Shown here: piece by piece, positions 50,142 to 59,719 of the stretch | Numbering within the stretch: the stretch's first letter is position 1 | Layout of the letters: each line of letters begins with the position of its first letter | Assembly: GCA_039889035.1 (NCBI GenBank) | Contig: JBDQQY010000039.1 | Span: 1 to 64,000 of the forward strand | Direction of reading: 5' to 3' | DNA: 64,000 bases | Origin: Plantactinospora sp039889035 | GTDB taxonomy: Bacteria > Actinomycetota > Actinomycetes > Mycobacteriales > Micromonosporaceae | Notes under the pieces: model-generated | Databases searched by the model: none | The model's input: only the letters and a program-made list of their open reading frames with translations | Told to the model about the DNA's origin: nothing | Program-made: the position numbers and the translations under genes

Positions 50142-52856
50142 TCAGTTCCGCGCGCAGCTCACCGGGGCCGGCACGGCGTTCGCGCCGGTCCAACTGCCGA
50201 GGAAGCCGAACGTGGTGGAGGCGTTCGGTGCCAGGTTGCCGGTGTACGACACGTTCCGCACCGAAACCGATGAACCGGACTGGGTGTGCGTACCTCCCCA
50301 GATCTGGCTGATCGTCTGCCCGTTCCCGAAGGTCCAGCCCACCGTCCAGCCGGTCAGCGCCGAGGTGCCGGTGTTCTGCACGGTCACCTCGGCCTGGAAG
50401 CCACCCTGCCACGAGCCGGTGACCCGGTAGGCGGCCGTGCACGCCCCGCTCGGCGGCGGCGTGCTGCTCGGGGTGGCTGTGGGCGGGCGGGTGGTCGGAG
50501 TCGCCGTCGGCGGACGGGTGGTCGGGGTCGCGGTGGGTGGGTTGGCGGGGCCGCCGAGCCGGTCCGCGACCAGGATGCCCCTGCCGTTGGTGCCGAGGTA
50601 GACCCGGCCGTAGACCCTCGGGTCACCGGTCAGCGCCTCGCCCATGTTGCCGTACTGGTGCTGGTCGTCGTTGATCCGCACCCAGGCGCCACCGGCGTCG
50701 TCCGACCGGTACACCCCGCGCACGCCGTCGACGGTGGCGACCGCGAAGACCGCCGGGTACGTCTGCCCGGGCGCCGCCCGACCGAACCCGACGTTGACCG
50801 CGCTGCTCACGTTCGACTGCTTGGTGAAGCTCGCTCCGGAGTCGGTGGACCGGAAGATCCCGGTCTCGCCGGCCAGCCAGATGTCCCCCTCGGCCCCGGC
50901 CACCGCCTTGAACTTCGCCCCGCCACTCGGCAGCCCGGTGGCGGCGGTGGCGGCGAAGCTCTGCCCGCCGTCGGTGCTGAGGTAGAACCGGCCGGCCGAG
51001 TAGCCGTAGAACTTGTTCGGGTTCACCCGGTCGGCCTCTACGGTGGCGTTGGCTGGGATGCCGCCGGATTGGCTCCACGAGTTCCCGTACCCGACCGAGT
51101 AGACCACCTGCGCTCCGGAGTCGCCGGGTGCCCAGACGAACCGGCTGCCGTTGGCGGCCACCGCGACGGTGCCGCCGCTGTTGATCCCGCCCGGCTCCTG
51201 GGCCTGGAACCAGTTCGCCCCGCCGTCGGTGGAGAACGCGACATGGCTGTCGTTCGGCCGGTCGGCGTCGGTGAAGTTGCCGGCCCGGACCATCACGCCC
51301 GGGTTCAGCTCGGCGAAGTCCAGGCTGGTGGTGCTGGTGAAGACCGGCTGGGTGAAGATCGTCGCCGGTACGGCGTCCAGGCTGCTGTGCCGGAAGCCGC
51401 CGACGTCGCCGAGTCCGCTGACCAGCGGGGCGCCCGACGGCGGGCTGACCAGGTCGAGCACGGCCGTCTCCTCCAGTCCCCGCACCATCGGTCGGATGGT
51501 GACCGTGCCGCCGCTGTCCCAGTTGCGCAGGTTGGTGGTGCCGTAGATGGTGGCCCCGGTGCCGTACATCAGCCGGTTGCCGTCGAACGGGTCGATCTCC
51601 ACCGACTCGTTCATCCAGCCGAGCTTCGGGGTCTCCTCCGGTGGGGACGGGTTGGCGCCGAAGGTCAGCCACGGCACCGAGCTGACGTCCATGGTGTAGC
51701 GCTTGGTCCGGTTCGGGTACGCCCCGAAGTCCCAGATCCGGGTCCAGGTCGCACCGCCGTCCGTACTCCGGAAGAAGATCGCGTCCGGCCACCAGGAGAT
51801 CTGCGTCGCCACCATGATGGTGTTCGGGTTTTGCCGGTCGATGGTCAACCCGCTGTAGCCGTAGTACGCGTCGGCGCTGCTGGACGGGACCGGGCTGATC
51901 TGCGTCCACGCCCCGGTCGCCCGGTTGAACTTCCAGACGTCGCCCTTGCCGCCGTCGTACGGGCCGCCGGTGTCGCTGGTGGCGATGTAGAGGAGGCCGC
52001 CGACCGGGTCGACGACACCCTTGTGCGCCAGATAGCCGGTGGGCTGGCCCGCGATCCGCTCCCAGCTCGTACCGCCGTTGGTGCTCCGGTAGACCGGATT
52101 CTCCTTGTCCGCGACCCCGACGTAGATGGTCTGGGTGGCGGTGCCGGCGGTGCCGGTGGACTTGTCGAAGCTGACCCAGGTGACGCCCTGGTTGCCGTTC
52201 AGGTAGTTGTTCGGGTCGGAAGGGTCCTGGGCGTAGTTGCCGGGGTTCGGGAAGTTGCCCACCTTCGCCCAGGTCACGCCGTGGTCGGTGCTGCGCCAGA
52301 GCCCGTTGCCGCCCTCGGCACCGTAGTAGACGATGCTGTTCCGGTTCGGGTCGACGGCGAGCCGCTCGCCCTGGCCCCGACCCGGCATGTTGCCGCCCAC
52401 CTTGAACGGCAACTGGTACGCCTGCCAGGTGTTGCCCTTGTCGGTGGAGCGCAGGATCGCGCCGTTGTTCGGGTCCCAGTCGTTGGTGTACATCCCGACC
52501 GCCGCGTAGACCCGGTTGGTCTGCACCGGATCGGTGGCGATGCTGAGCACGCCGTTCCAGCCCCAGCGGTCCCAGCCGACCCAGTCCAGCAGCGGGGTCC
52601 AGCTCTGGCTGGACTGCTCCCAACGGTACGCACCGCCGATGTCGGTGCGGGCATAGATCAGGTTCCGCTCGGTGGGGTTGAAGACGATGCCGGGGACGAA
52701 GCCGCCGCCGTCGATCCGGACGTTCTTCCACGAGTACGGCTCGGCCGCCGCGGCCGAGGCCGGTGCCGCGGAGGGGCTGACGGCGACCTGGGCCACCACG
52801 GCCACCGCGCCGGCGGCCAGTACGGCCGCGAGCGCGTGAGCGAGACTTCTACGCAT
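50142..52856 (-). CDS. secreted GH74 xyloglucanase with CBM2
   Basis: A 904-residue enzyme that cuts xyloglucan in plant cell walls. The signal peptide (about 1-38, ending SAAAA) is followed by a tandem seven-bladed beta-propeller of GH74. Its first blade has FNPTERNLIYARTDIGGAYRW, where Asp72 is the catalytic base position. Later blades carry the repeated S-T-D-x-G-x-T-W or STDGGxSF words (SSDHGVTW-like, RSTDGGATW, FSTDGGANW). A Pro/Thr linker (about 775-805, PTATPTTRP repeats) leads to a C-terminal CBM2 (about 808-904, WQGGFQAEVTVQNTG). The ATG at 52856 has GGGAG close upstream. Confidence 0.93.
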   Translation of the reverse strand: MRRSLAHALAAVLAAGAVAVVAQVAVSPSAAPASAAAAEPYSWKNVRIDGGGFVPGIVFNPTERNLIYARTDIGGAYRWEQSSQSWTPLLDWVGWDRWGWNGVLSIATDPVQTNRVYAAVGMYTNDWDPNNGAILRSTDKGNTWQAYQLPFKVGGNMPGRGQGERLAVDPNRNSIVYYGAEGGNGLWRSTDHGVTWAKVGNFPNPGNYAQDPSDPNNYLNGNQGVTWVSFDKSTGTAGTATQTIYVGVADKENPVYRSTNGGTSWERIAGQPTGYLAHKGVVDPVGGLLYIATSDTGGPYDGGKGDVWKFNRATGAWTQISPVPSSSADAYYGYSGLTIDRQNPNTIMVATQISWWPDAIFFRSTDGGATWTRIWDFGAYPNRTKRYTMDVSSVPWLTFGANPSPPEETPKLGWMNESVEIDPFDGNRLMYGTGATIYGTTNLRNWDSGGTVTIRPMVRGLEETAVLDLVSPPSGAPLVSGLGDVGGFRHSSLDAVPATIFTQPVFTSTTSLDFAELNPGVMVRAGNFTDADRPNDSHVAFSTDGGANWFQAQEPGGINSGGTVAVAANGSRFVWAPGDSGAQVVYSVGYGNSWSQSGGIPANATVEADRVNPNKFYGYSAGRFYLSTDGGQSFAATAATGLPSGGAKFKAVAGAEGDIWLAGETGIFRSTDSGASFTKQSNVSSAVNVGFGRAAPGQTYPAVFAVATVDGVRGVYRSDDAGGAWVRINDDQHQYGNMGEALTGDPRVYGRVYLGTNGRGILVADRLGGPANPPTATPTTRPPTATPTTRPPTATPSSTPPPSGACTAAYRVTGSWQGGFQAEVTVQNTGTSALTGWTVGWTFGNGQTISQIWGGTHTQSGSSVSVRNVSYTGNLAPNASTTFGFLGSWTGANAVPAPVSCARN

Positions 52857-53109
52857 GTACGGCTCCCTGTGTCAAAAGAGCTTGCGCTGGCCGGCGTATC
52901 CGGGGGTTGGCACGCCGGGGGGCGGACGAACCGTCGGCGCGGCGGGCGTTCCGAGGGGGACGCCGGTGACGATCCGGACCAGTGGCGGTCCCGCCGATCG
53001 CGCGCACGGTCGGAAGACTTTCCGAGCCGGGAGCTGCCCTTGCTCCCGTGGCGTCGTCCCTGGCTCCCGTAACGGCGTCGTGCAGACGTTCACACACGGC
53101 TGGACACCG

Positions 53110-53115
53110 TGTCAA
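53110..53115 (-). promoter_or_regulatory. possible -35 box upstream of GH74
   Basis: Read on the minus strand, TTGACA occupies 53115-53110 within TTGACACGGTGTC, a dyad (GACAC-G-GTGTC), with a weak -10-like TGAACG 17 bases on. The gap (52857-53154, 298 bases) also contains GGGAGC and GCTCCC arms seven bases apart near 53030. These are candidates only. Confidence 0.25.
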
Positions 53116-53154
53116 TAGTTGGGCACCTAAACTAACCCGGCGGTGGACCGGGGC

Positions 53155-55371
53155 TCAGCCGAGCCGGAACACCACCGAGCCGGCGACCTCCTCGCGGGTG
53201 ACACCCAAGCCGTCGACCGGCCGGTTCAGCACCTCCTGCCACGGCGTCCCGGGCAGGTACTCCGGCAACACCACGACGGTACGGACGCCGAGTTGACGCA
53301 GATGGTCGACGCTGAGCCGGTCGGGGAAGCTCGCCGTGATACCGAGAGTCTGCGCCTGCGAGTCCGGGGTGAAGGCGGCGAGGCCGTTCACGATCTTCGG
53401 GAAGCCGTCGGTGGACCAGAGCATCACGCTGAACTCCAGGGTGCCGCTGCTCGGCAGCACCAGCAGCGGGCCCTCGGCCCCGCGCAACGCGGCCGGTTGC
53501 GGGATCACCGGGGCGTGCGGAGTGGTGTTGACCCCCTCGACGACGATCAGCGCGAGCGGGATCAGTGCGACCAACCGGACCAGCGCCCTCCGGAACCCGG
53601 CGGCACGCCGCCCGGGTACCCGCCGGTCCGGCTGCTCCTCGGTGCCCGGCGGCGGCTGGTAGGCGGCCATCCGCAGCACCGGTACCGGGGTGCCCGGCCG
53701 CTCCCCCGCTTGCGGTGGGGCCGACACGGCCCGGTCCGGACCGTCGTCCGGGCCGGGCTGCCCCGGTTCGGTGGCCGGCACCGTCTCGTCCACGGCCGCC
53801 GGCCCCGGTCGGGGCTGGCCGTCGGCGGGCTCGGCGGTGGCCGGCGCGACAGCGGTGGCCGGCGGGACGGTGGCGGTGGCCGGCGGGACGGTGGCGGTGG
53901 CCGGCGCGGTGTCGGCCGTTCCCGACCGGGTGTCGGCGGGGGTACCGTCCGGCGGCCGGTCACCGGACGGCTCCGTGCCGAGCCGGGTCAGCGCGGTCAG
54001 CGCACCGGCGGCCAGGATGCCGAGCAGCAGGGTCGTCCAGAGGACCAGCCGACCGGAGGTCCGGATGGCGTCGAAGCCGGGCGCGTGCAGCACCAGGGTG
54101 GCGTATCCGGGATCGCCGTCGCCGCCGAGCGTGGTGCCACTGGCCAGCCCGACGCTGACCAGTACGCCGGCCGCGAGCAGTACCCGGTGCCGCAGCCGCC
54201 ACACCGAGAAGAACAGCCCGGCGAAGGCCAGCCCGATCAGCACCACCCCGGGCAGCAGGGTCATCTCCCCGGCGAAGCTGAGGCTCGCCCGGGCGGCGGC
54301 GTGCCGCTCGCCCCAGAGCCAGTTCTCCGGCGGCGCGACCAGGAAACCCCGCCACGGCGGCGAGAACATCTGCACATGCGCCAGCGTCCGCCGGCCGGCC
54401 GGATGCCGGGCCACCACCTCCAGGTAGGGCAGCGCCATCAGAATGCTGACCCCGCCGAACACCACCCCGCCGGCCAGGTCGGCCAGGAGCAGCCGCCGAC
54501 CGAACGGCGGACGGGACCGGCGCCGCCACCACGACCAGGCGTAGCCGACCCCGGCGGCCAGGCAGACCAGTGCCAGCACGTAGCCGAACGGCAGCCCGAT
54601 GCCGAAGCCCAGGGTCATCTGCCAGGCCGCCACCAGCCAGCCGGCGAAGGCCCAGCCGGGACGGCGCCGCTCCGGCCGGTAGCCGTGCCGCAGCGACCAG
54701 CCGTGTCCCCGGGCCAGCATTGCCAGGGCCAGCGCGATGCCGCCGATGGAGAGCACGTGCAGGTGCCCGGCCTGGGCCAGCTTCCAGGGGGCGTACCCGA
54801 AGGCGACCCCGGCCGCCGCGGCACCGATCCGGCCCGCGCCGAGCTGCCGGACCAGCGCGTACGCCCCGACGAAGGCGAGCGCGTGCACCAGCACGTAGAG
54901 GATGTTGTAGCGGACCACGCCGGCCACCGGACCCTCGCCGATCATCCCGGCCGGGGCATAGCCGAGCAGGGTGTCGGAGTAGGCGTAGGTGTAGGGCTCC
55001 GGATAGAAGGTGTTGGAGTGCCACAACTGGGCGGGGTCGTTCAGCACCGCGTGGCCGCCCCAGGCGATCTGCCACGCCTGGAGGGTCGGATCCCCGATGT
55101 CCTGCGGGATCGTGCTGGTGATGTCGCGCAGGGTCGGCCAGGTCAGCACCACGGCCAGCAGCAGCCCGCCGAGCACGGCCAGCGTCCGCTCGTGGCTGAC
55201 CAGGCGTGCCAGGAAGGCGGCCCGGGGCGTCCGACCCGGGCCGGACGGCGTGGCGCCGGTCTCCGGCGGTCCCGTCCGCTCGTCGGGCCCGTCGCCGGCC
55301 CGCCCGTCGGGGGGTCCGTCGCCGGCCCGGTCGTCGGGTCCGGCCGGTGCCGTCTGCCGTTCGATCGTCAT
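53155..55371 (-). CDS. large polytopic membrane protein, GT-C-like
   Basis: A 738-residue protein. The N-terminal 60 residues are polar and Pro/Gly/Asp-rich. Ten or more membrane helices follow, starting around LAVLGGLLLAVVLTWP, with an external loop (NTFYPEPYTYAYSDTLLGYA) whose acidic residues fit a GT-C active site. A low-complexity loop rich in Thr, Ala, Pro (ATVPPATATVPPATAV) precedes the last helix and a C-terminal external domain. The whole resembles actinobacterial membrane sugar-transferase-like proteins without a proven function. The ATG at 55371 has AAGGAA about eleven bases upstream. The ends of this gene and of GH74 lie on the same strand 298 bases apart. Confidence 0.75.
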   Translation of the reverse strand: MTIERQTAPAGPDDRAGDGPPDGRAGDGPDERTGPPETGATPSGPGRTPRAAFLARLVSHERTLAVLGGLLLAVVLTWPTLRDITSTIPQDIGDPTLQAWQIAWGGHAVLNDPAQLWHSNTFYPEPYTYAYSDTLLGYAPAGMIGEGPVAGVVRYNILYVLVHALAFVGAYALVRQLGAGRIGAAAAGVAFGYAPWKLAQAGHLHVLSIGGIALALAMLARGHGWSLRHGYRPERRRPGWAFAGWLVAAWQMTLGFGIGLPFGYVLALVCLAAGVGYAWSWWRRRSRPPFGRRLLLADLAGGVVFGGVSILMALPYLEVVARHPAGRRTLAHVQMFSPPWRGFLVAPPENWLWGERHAAARASLSFAGEMTLLPGVVLIGLAFAGLFFSVWRLRHRVLLAAGVLVSVGLASGTTLGGDGDPGYATLVLHAPGFDAIRTSGRLVLWTTLLLGILAAGALTALTRLGTEPSGDRPPDGTPADTRSGTADTAPATATVPPATATVPPATAVAPATAEPADGQPRPGPAAVDETVPATEPGQPGPDDGPDRAVSAPPQAGERPGTPVPVLRMAAYQPPPGTEEQPDRRVPGRRAAGFRRALVRLVALIPLALIVVEGVNTTPHAPVIPQPAALRGAEGPLLVLPSSGTLEFSVMLWSTDGFPKIVNGLAAFTPDSQAQTLGITASFPDRLSVDHLRQLGVRTVVVLPEYLPGTPWQEVLNRPVDGLGVTREEVAGSVVFRLG

Positions 55372-55704
55372 CCCTGCCCATTCCTTCCGGCCCGGGCCCT
55401 GTCCCCCGCACCACACCGGCGCCTGCCCCGGAGCACACCGGGATTGATGATTCCTGATGTTCGCCAGAGCTGTCACGCCCCGTCCGGCTCACCCTGCACG
55501 GGTGAGGGTCGCTCACCCGAGGGCGGGTCAGAGTCGAACCGTGGACGTGACCGGCGGGGCGCAGCCTACCGGTCGCCCGGACCACCGCACTGAACCTCTT
55601 TCCACCTCCCCTGGCGGTCGTCGTGGCCCAAGGTGGAGATCGGGGCGGCAGACGCCGCGCGGTTCAGGTTGACACGGGTTAACTCGACCGTCGGAGGAGC
55701 GAGA
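55372..55704. other. 333-base divergent intergenic region
   Basis: It separates the membrane-protein gene and the BON gene. It holds a perfect stem GGGTGAG-GGTCG-CTCACCC (55500-55518). TTGACA at 55669-55674 lies too close to the BON ATG to work as a usual -35 box. No gene is supported. Confidence 0.4.
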
Positions 55705-56382
55705 ATGGCCAGCCGCGCGACGAGCCGGACTGACGAGGAGATCCAGCGCGACATCCTGGCGGAGTTGGCCTGGGAACCCCGGGTCCAGCCGAACGATATC
55801 GGTGTGGCGGTGCAGGACGGCGTGGTGACGTTGCGCGGCTGGGTCGACAACTACGCCAAGAAGTGGGCTGCGGAACGGGCCGCGCACCGGGTACACCGGG
55901 TCCGGGCGGTCGCGAACGACCTCGAGGTACGCCTGCCCTCCTCGGCCGAGCGCGACGACCCCGACATCGCGGCGGCGGTCACCCGGGCCCTGGAGTGGGA
56001 CGCCTTCGTCCCCACCTCCGAGGTCGACGTGACCGTCTCCAACGGCTGGGTCGTGCTGCGCGGCGACGTCGAGTGGGAATACCAGCGGCGCGCCGCCGAG
56101 CAGGCGGTACGCCGGCTCGCCGGGGTGCGCGGGCTCACCAACGGGATCTCGGTGCAACCGCACGAACAACCGGAGCGCGACGAGATCTCCGAGCGGATCC
56201 AGAGCGCACTGGTACGCAGCGTGGAGACCGACGCGGCGGGGATCGACATCCGGATCGAGGGCGACGCCGTGGTGCTGACCGGCAACGTCCGGTCGTGGCT
56301 CGAACGCGAGGAGGCCGAACGGGTCGCGTGGTCGGCGCCGGGCGTCACGCACGTCGACAACCACATCACCGTACGGCTGTGA
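55705..56382 (+). CDS. triple BON-domain protein
   Basis: A 225-residue protein made of three BON domains, each about 65-70 residues. The first has DIGVAVQDGVVTLRGWVDNY, the second VDVTVSNGWVVLRGDVEWEY, the third IDIRIEGDAVVLTGNVRSWL; each ends with a V..V.N.I.V strand. There is no signal peptide, so it is cytoplasmic or peripheral. BON domains bind membranes or phospholipids in the few known cases; triple-BON proteins are often stress-induced. GGAGGAG lies six bases before the ATG at 55705. It converges on the large LuxR-type gene at 56398. Confidence 0.92.
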   Translation: MASRATSRTDEEIQRDILAELAWEPRVQPNDIGVAVQDGVVTLRGWVDNYAKKWAAERAAHRVHRVRAVANDLEVRLPSSAERDDPDIAAAVTRALEWDAFVPTSEVDVTVSNGWVVLRGDVEWEYQRRAAEQAVRRLAGVRGLTNGISVQPHEQPERDEISERIQSALVRSVETDAAGIDIRIEGDAVVLTGNVRSWLEREEAERVAWSAPGVTHVDNHITVRL

Positions 56383-56397
56383 AGCTTCGGGTTCAGG

Positions 56398-59300
56398 TCA
56401 GATCAGGTTGAGTTCGCGGGCCCGGCGTACGGCGTCGCGGCGCCGGGTGGCGTCGAGCTTGCGGTAGATGTTCCGGACGTGCGTCTTGACGGTGTTGACC
56501 GAGAGCGAAAGTTCCGCCGCGATCTCCACATTGGACAGGATGCTCTGCAGGTAGCGGAGCACGGTCAGCTCCCGATCGGTCAGCGGTTCACCCAGCGGCG
56601 CCGCCGCCGGGGTCGCCGCGCCGCCCGCCCCGTCGGCGGCGTCGAGCAGCTCGTTCACCATCGGCCAGTACGCCGTACCCGAGTCGAGGTGGGCGGCGAG
56701 CAGGTCCCGTACCGGTGGATCGGCCCGGGTGAAGACCTGCCGGAAGCCCTCCGGCTCCGCCAACCGCAGCACCTGTTCCAGGACGCGGGCGGCGCGGCGG
56801 TGGTCGCCGGTCAACCGGGCCGCGCTCGCGTCGAGCAGTCCGGCCGCCAGCCGCAGCGGAAGCGGCCCACCGGCCCCGGCCGACGCCTCCCAGTCCGGCA
56901 GCGTACGCAGGACGGCCTGCGGGTCCCGCGCCCGCAGGTGGGCCCGGGACAGCGCCACCGCCAGCGGCTCGACCGGAGCCATTCCCCGCTCCAGTGCCGG
57001 AGTGAGCATGCCCCTGGCCAACTCGACGTCACCGTGGTCGACCCACAGCTCCGCCTCGGCGGCGAGCAGCCAGTGCGCGAGCGGCTGCGTCTCGGCCCGG
57101 TCGCCGAGCCGGCGGCGGCTGGCCGCCAGCGCCTGGTGCGCACCGGTCAGGTCACCCCGGTCACGCAGCAGCCGAGCCTCGATGATGCCGGCCACTCCGT
57201 GCACGAGCGGTTCGTCGACGTACTCCGCGGCCCGGACGCCGAGCGCCAGATGCGCGTCCGCGTCGTCCGGCCGGTCCCGGTGCAGCGCGACGAGCGCCTG
57301 CGCGAGATACCCGTGTACGCCGTCGGCCGGCCGGACCAGCCCACCGAACGGCGCCGTGCCGAGTGCCGCGCGGGCGGCCCCGCCGGCACCGGTCAGCTCG
57401 CCCCGGATCGCCCGGGCGAGTGCCAGCCGGCCCAGGCAGAGCCGACGGGCCCGGGGCAGTTCCGCCCGGGTCGCCTCGGCCAGCCCGTCGGCGATCTCCG
57501 GCTCGGCGGCGGTCGGGTCGCCCGTCCCGAACCGGATCGTCCCCGGCACCAGCCTGGCCACCGCTCTCGCCCGGAGTTCGAGGTCGTTCCGGTCGGAATC
57601 CCCGCCGTCGGCCGGCGCGATACCGAGCCGCCCCAGATCGGGCGGGTCCCCCAGACCGGAGCCCGACGGGCCGGCCCAGCCCGCTGCGTCCAGGTCGACC
57701 CGGCCGAGACCGAGGACATCGGTCCGGGCCGAGTCGGGCAGGGTGAGCCGGCCGAGGTCGATCTGGTCGGCGTCCACGTACGCCTCGACATCGACGCCCA
57801 CGACCGGGCCACCGTCGACGTCCAGCCGGGCGGCCGGGGCGGGGCCGAGCAGCGCGCCCGGGTCGACGGTCACCACCGCGACGTCGGCGTGACCGGCCAG
57901 CGGATCCGGGCGGAGGAGATCGTCGACCCCGGCCCGTACCGCCGGTTCGTCTCCGGCCGACTGGGCGGCGGCGAGCCGCAGGGCCGCCGTGATCCGCCGG
58001 AACCGGTGCCGGCGAGCGGCGTCGAGCAGGTCGCTGTGCTCGGCGGCCAACGCGAGGTAGCCGGTGGCGGCGGTCGGCTCGCCCCCGTCCAGCCGGTCCG
58101 CGGCACAGGCAAGGCCGAGTTCCGGGTCGGCACGGACCACCTCCGGGGGCGGCGCCGGCGGCGCCGGCCGGGTCGGGGCGTACTGGCCGTAGGGGACGAG
58201 ATCCGGCCAGTGCCGCAGCAGCACGCCGATCGCGTACGGCCAGTCGTGCGCGGCGAGCGCGTGTCGGAGCGCCTCGGCCGGCAGTTCGTTCGCGGCGAAC
58301 CAGGTGGCGGCCCGACGGTGCAGCTCGGCCACCTGCTCGGCGGGGCGGCGGGCCAGCTCGGACCGGAGCAGCTCGCCGAGCATCGGATGGCACCGGTACG
58401 CCGCCGGCCGGCCGCCCAGCGGGATCACGAACCCGCCGAGACGGTCCAGTTCGGACAGTACCCGGGCCGATTCGGTGCGCCCGGTCAGCGTGTCCAGCAG
58501 CTCCGCGGAGAAGCCCTCGACCAGCGACGCCCGGCAGAGCGCCTCCCGGGCGTCACCGGACAGGCCGGCGAGCAGTTCCTCGGTCAGATAGTCGCCGACG
58601 TCCGGATGTTCTCCGGTGAACTCGTCCACGAACCGGGCCGGGTCGGGGTGGCCCGGCAGGGCGAGCGCGGCGAACCGCAGGCCGGCGGGCCAGCCATCGG
58701 TGCGGTCGACCAGCCGGCGAATCTGCTCCGGCGGGAGTGGCTCGCCGTACGCGGAGAAGAGGTCGGCGACCTCGTCGGGGCGGAACGCCAGGTCGGTGGC
58801 GCGGATCTCGGTCAGCTCCCCGCTGAGCCGCCAGCGGTGCAGCGCGAGCCCGGGGTCGGTGCGGCAGCCGATCACCAGCCGCAGCCGGCCGGCGGTGTGC
58901 CGGAGCAGGAACTCCAGCCCGCTGGAGACCTCGGGGTCGTCCACCTGGTGCAGATCGTCCAGGATCAGGGTCGCCGGCCCGGTACGCCGGGCCAACTGCT
59001 CGGCGAGGGACTCCAGCCCGTACCCCGGATCCGGTTCGCCCGGTTCCTGCCCGTCGACGGCCGGACGCAGCGCCGCGTACAGATATGACCAGAGCCGTGC
59101 CCCGCCGTCACCCGGCTCCAGCGAGAGCCAGCCCACCGGGCCCCGGTCCGGGCTGGTCCCGGCCCGGCTCTCCATCGCATTGCGAGCCCGGCACCACGAA
59201 CTCAGCAGCACCGTCTTGCCCCAGCCGGCCGAGGCCGAGACCAGGGTCAGCGGGCCGGCCGTCCCGAGGTCGAGCAACTGGAACAGCCGGGGCCGGGGCA

Positions 59301-59448
59301 ACAACACCGCCCCGGAGCGCGGCGCGGCGGCCAGCTTCGCGGTGAGCAGCGGCGGCGCCGAACGCCCCGCCCCGCCGTCCGGGCCGGCGGCTGTCCTGTC
59401 GGTGGCCGGCGCAACCGTTCCGGCCAGTTCCTCGATCCGTTCCAACAA
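56398..59448 (-). CDS. large ATP-binding LuxR-family regulator (LAL/MalT-like)
   Basis: A 1016-residue regulator. The ATPase domain starts with SRSGAVLLPRPRLFQLLDLG and has Walker A SASAGWGKT (71-79) and the Walker B-like ATLILDDLHQVDD. A long helical repeat region (about 430-940) is followed by the LuxR helix-turn-helix at the C-terminus (LTDRELTVLRYLQSILSNVE, VNTVKTHVRNIYRKLDATRR). An unusual Asp/Gly/Leu-rich insert (about 520-620) interrupts the helical region. The start is TTG at 59448, seven bases after GGAGG; this is the only start with a good site. It resembles MalT; the effector is unknown. It is divergent from the small gene at 59720. Confidence 0.88.
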   Translation of the reverse strand: MLERIEELAGTVAPATDRTAAGPDGGAGRSAPPLLTAKLAAAPRSGAVLLPRPRLFQLLDLGTAGPLTLVSASAGWGKTVLLSSWCRARNAMESRAGTSPDRGPVGWLSLEPGDGGARLWSYLYAALRPAVDGQEPGEPDPGYGLESLAEQLARRTGPATLILDDLHQVDDPEVSSGLEFLLRHTAGRLRLVIGCRTDPGLALHRWRLSGELTEIRATDLAFRPDEVADLFSAYGEPLPPEQIRRLVDRTDGWPAGLRFAALALPGHPDPARFVDEFTGEHPDVGDYLTEELLAGLSGDAREALCRASLVEGFSAELLDTLTGRTESARVLSELDRLGGFVIPLGGRPAAYRCHPMLGELLRSELARRPAEQVAELHRRAATWFAANELPAEALRHALAAHDWPYAIGVLLRHWPDLVPYGQYAPTRPAPPAPPPEVVRADPELGLACAADRLDGGEPTAATGYLALAAEHSDLLDAARRHRFRRITAALRLAAAQSAGDEPAVRAGVDDLLRPDPLAGHADVAVVTVDPGALLGPAPAARLDVDGGPVVGVDVEAYVDADQIDLGRLTLPDSARTDVLGLGRVDLDAAGWAGPSGSGLGDPPDLGRLGIAPADGGDSDRNDLELRARAVARLVPGTIRFGTGDPTAAEPEIADGLAEATRAELPRARRLCLGRLALARAIRGELTGAGGAARAALGTAPFGGLVRPADGVHGYLAQALVALHRDRPDDADAHLALGVRAAEYVDEPLVHGVAGIIEARLLRDRGDLTGAHQALAASRRRLGDRAETQPLAHWLLAAEAELWVDHGDVELARGMLTPALERGMAPVEPLAVALSRAHLRARDPQAVLRTLPDWEASAGAGGPLPLRLAAGLLDASAARLTGDHRRAARVLEQVLRLAEPEGFRQVFTRADPPVRDLLAAHLDSGTAYWPMVNELLDAADGAGGAATPAAAPLGEPLTDRELTVLRYLQSILSNVEIAAELSLSVNTVKTHVRNIYRKLDATRRRDAVRRARELNLI

Positions 59449-59622
59449 TGCCCCACCTCCCGCGGCCCGTCCCGACGCGACGGCCCGAGGCGGATACCCG
59501 ACCCGTCGCGGTTCACCCCTTGCGGACGACCCTGGTTCACCCGGCACCGCCGGACGATGACGGCCCAGGTAGCGGAGACCGGACAACGGCCCGGTGGCGA
59601 GGCTGCCACGGACCGTCGACCA

Positions 59623-59688
59623 GGCGCCGCGCTCCGGCGTGACTGGCGTGGGGCCGGCGCCGCGCTCGGGCGTGACTGTCGTGGGCCG
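59623..59688. repeat. two tandem copies of a 33-base unit
   Basis: GGCGCCGCGCTC...GGCGTGACTG (59623-59655) is followed immediately by a near-identical copy (59656-59688). It lies in the 271-base divergent region between the LuxR-type gene (start 59448) and the small gene at 59720, so it could hold binding sites. Confidence 0.7.
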
Positions 59689-59719
59689 GCGTCGGCGAGG
59701 GTGATCGCGGAGGAGGGTG

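Noticed and set aside
53025..53060. GGGAGC/GCTCCC arms upstream of GH74 as a CebR operator
   Set aside because: The known CebR-type site is a continuous palindrome; here seven bases separate the arms.
50286..53072. 928-codon frame antisense to the GH74 gene
   Set aside because: Shadow frame; the product has no recognisable domain, while the opposite strand is a complete GH74-CBM2 enzyme.
53820..53930. Repeated GTGGCCGGCGGGACGGTGGCG words resembling a CRISPR-like array
   Set aside because: They are in-frame codons for a Thr/Ala/Pro low-complexity loop of a membrane protein; there are no spacers.
55525..55560. GTTCGA-containing stretch on the minus strand resembling a tRNA T-loop
   Set aside because: The flanking bases do not pair as a T-stem and no cloverleaf can be built.
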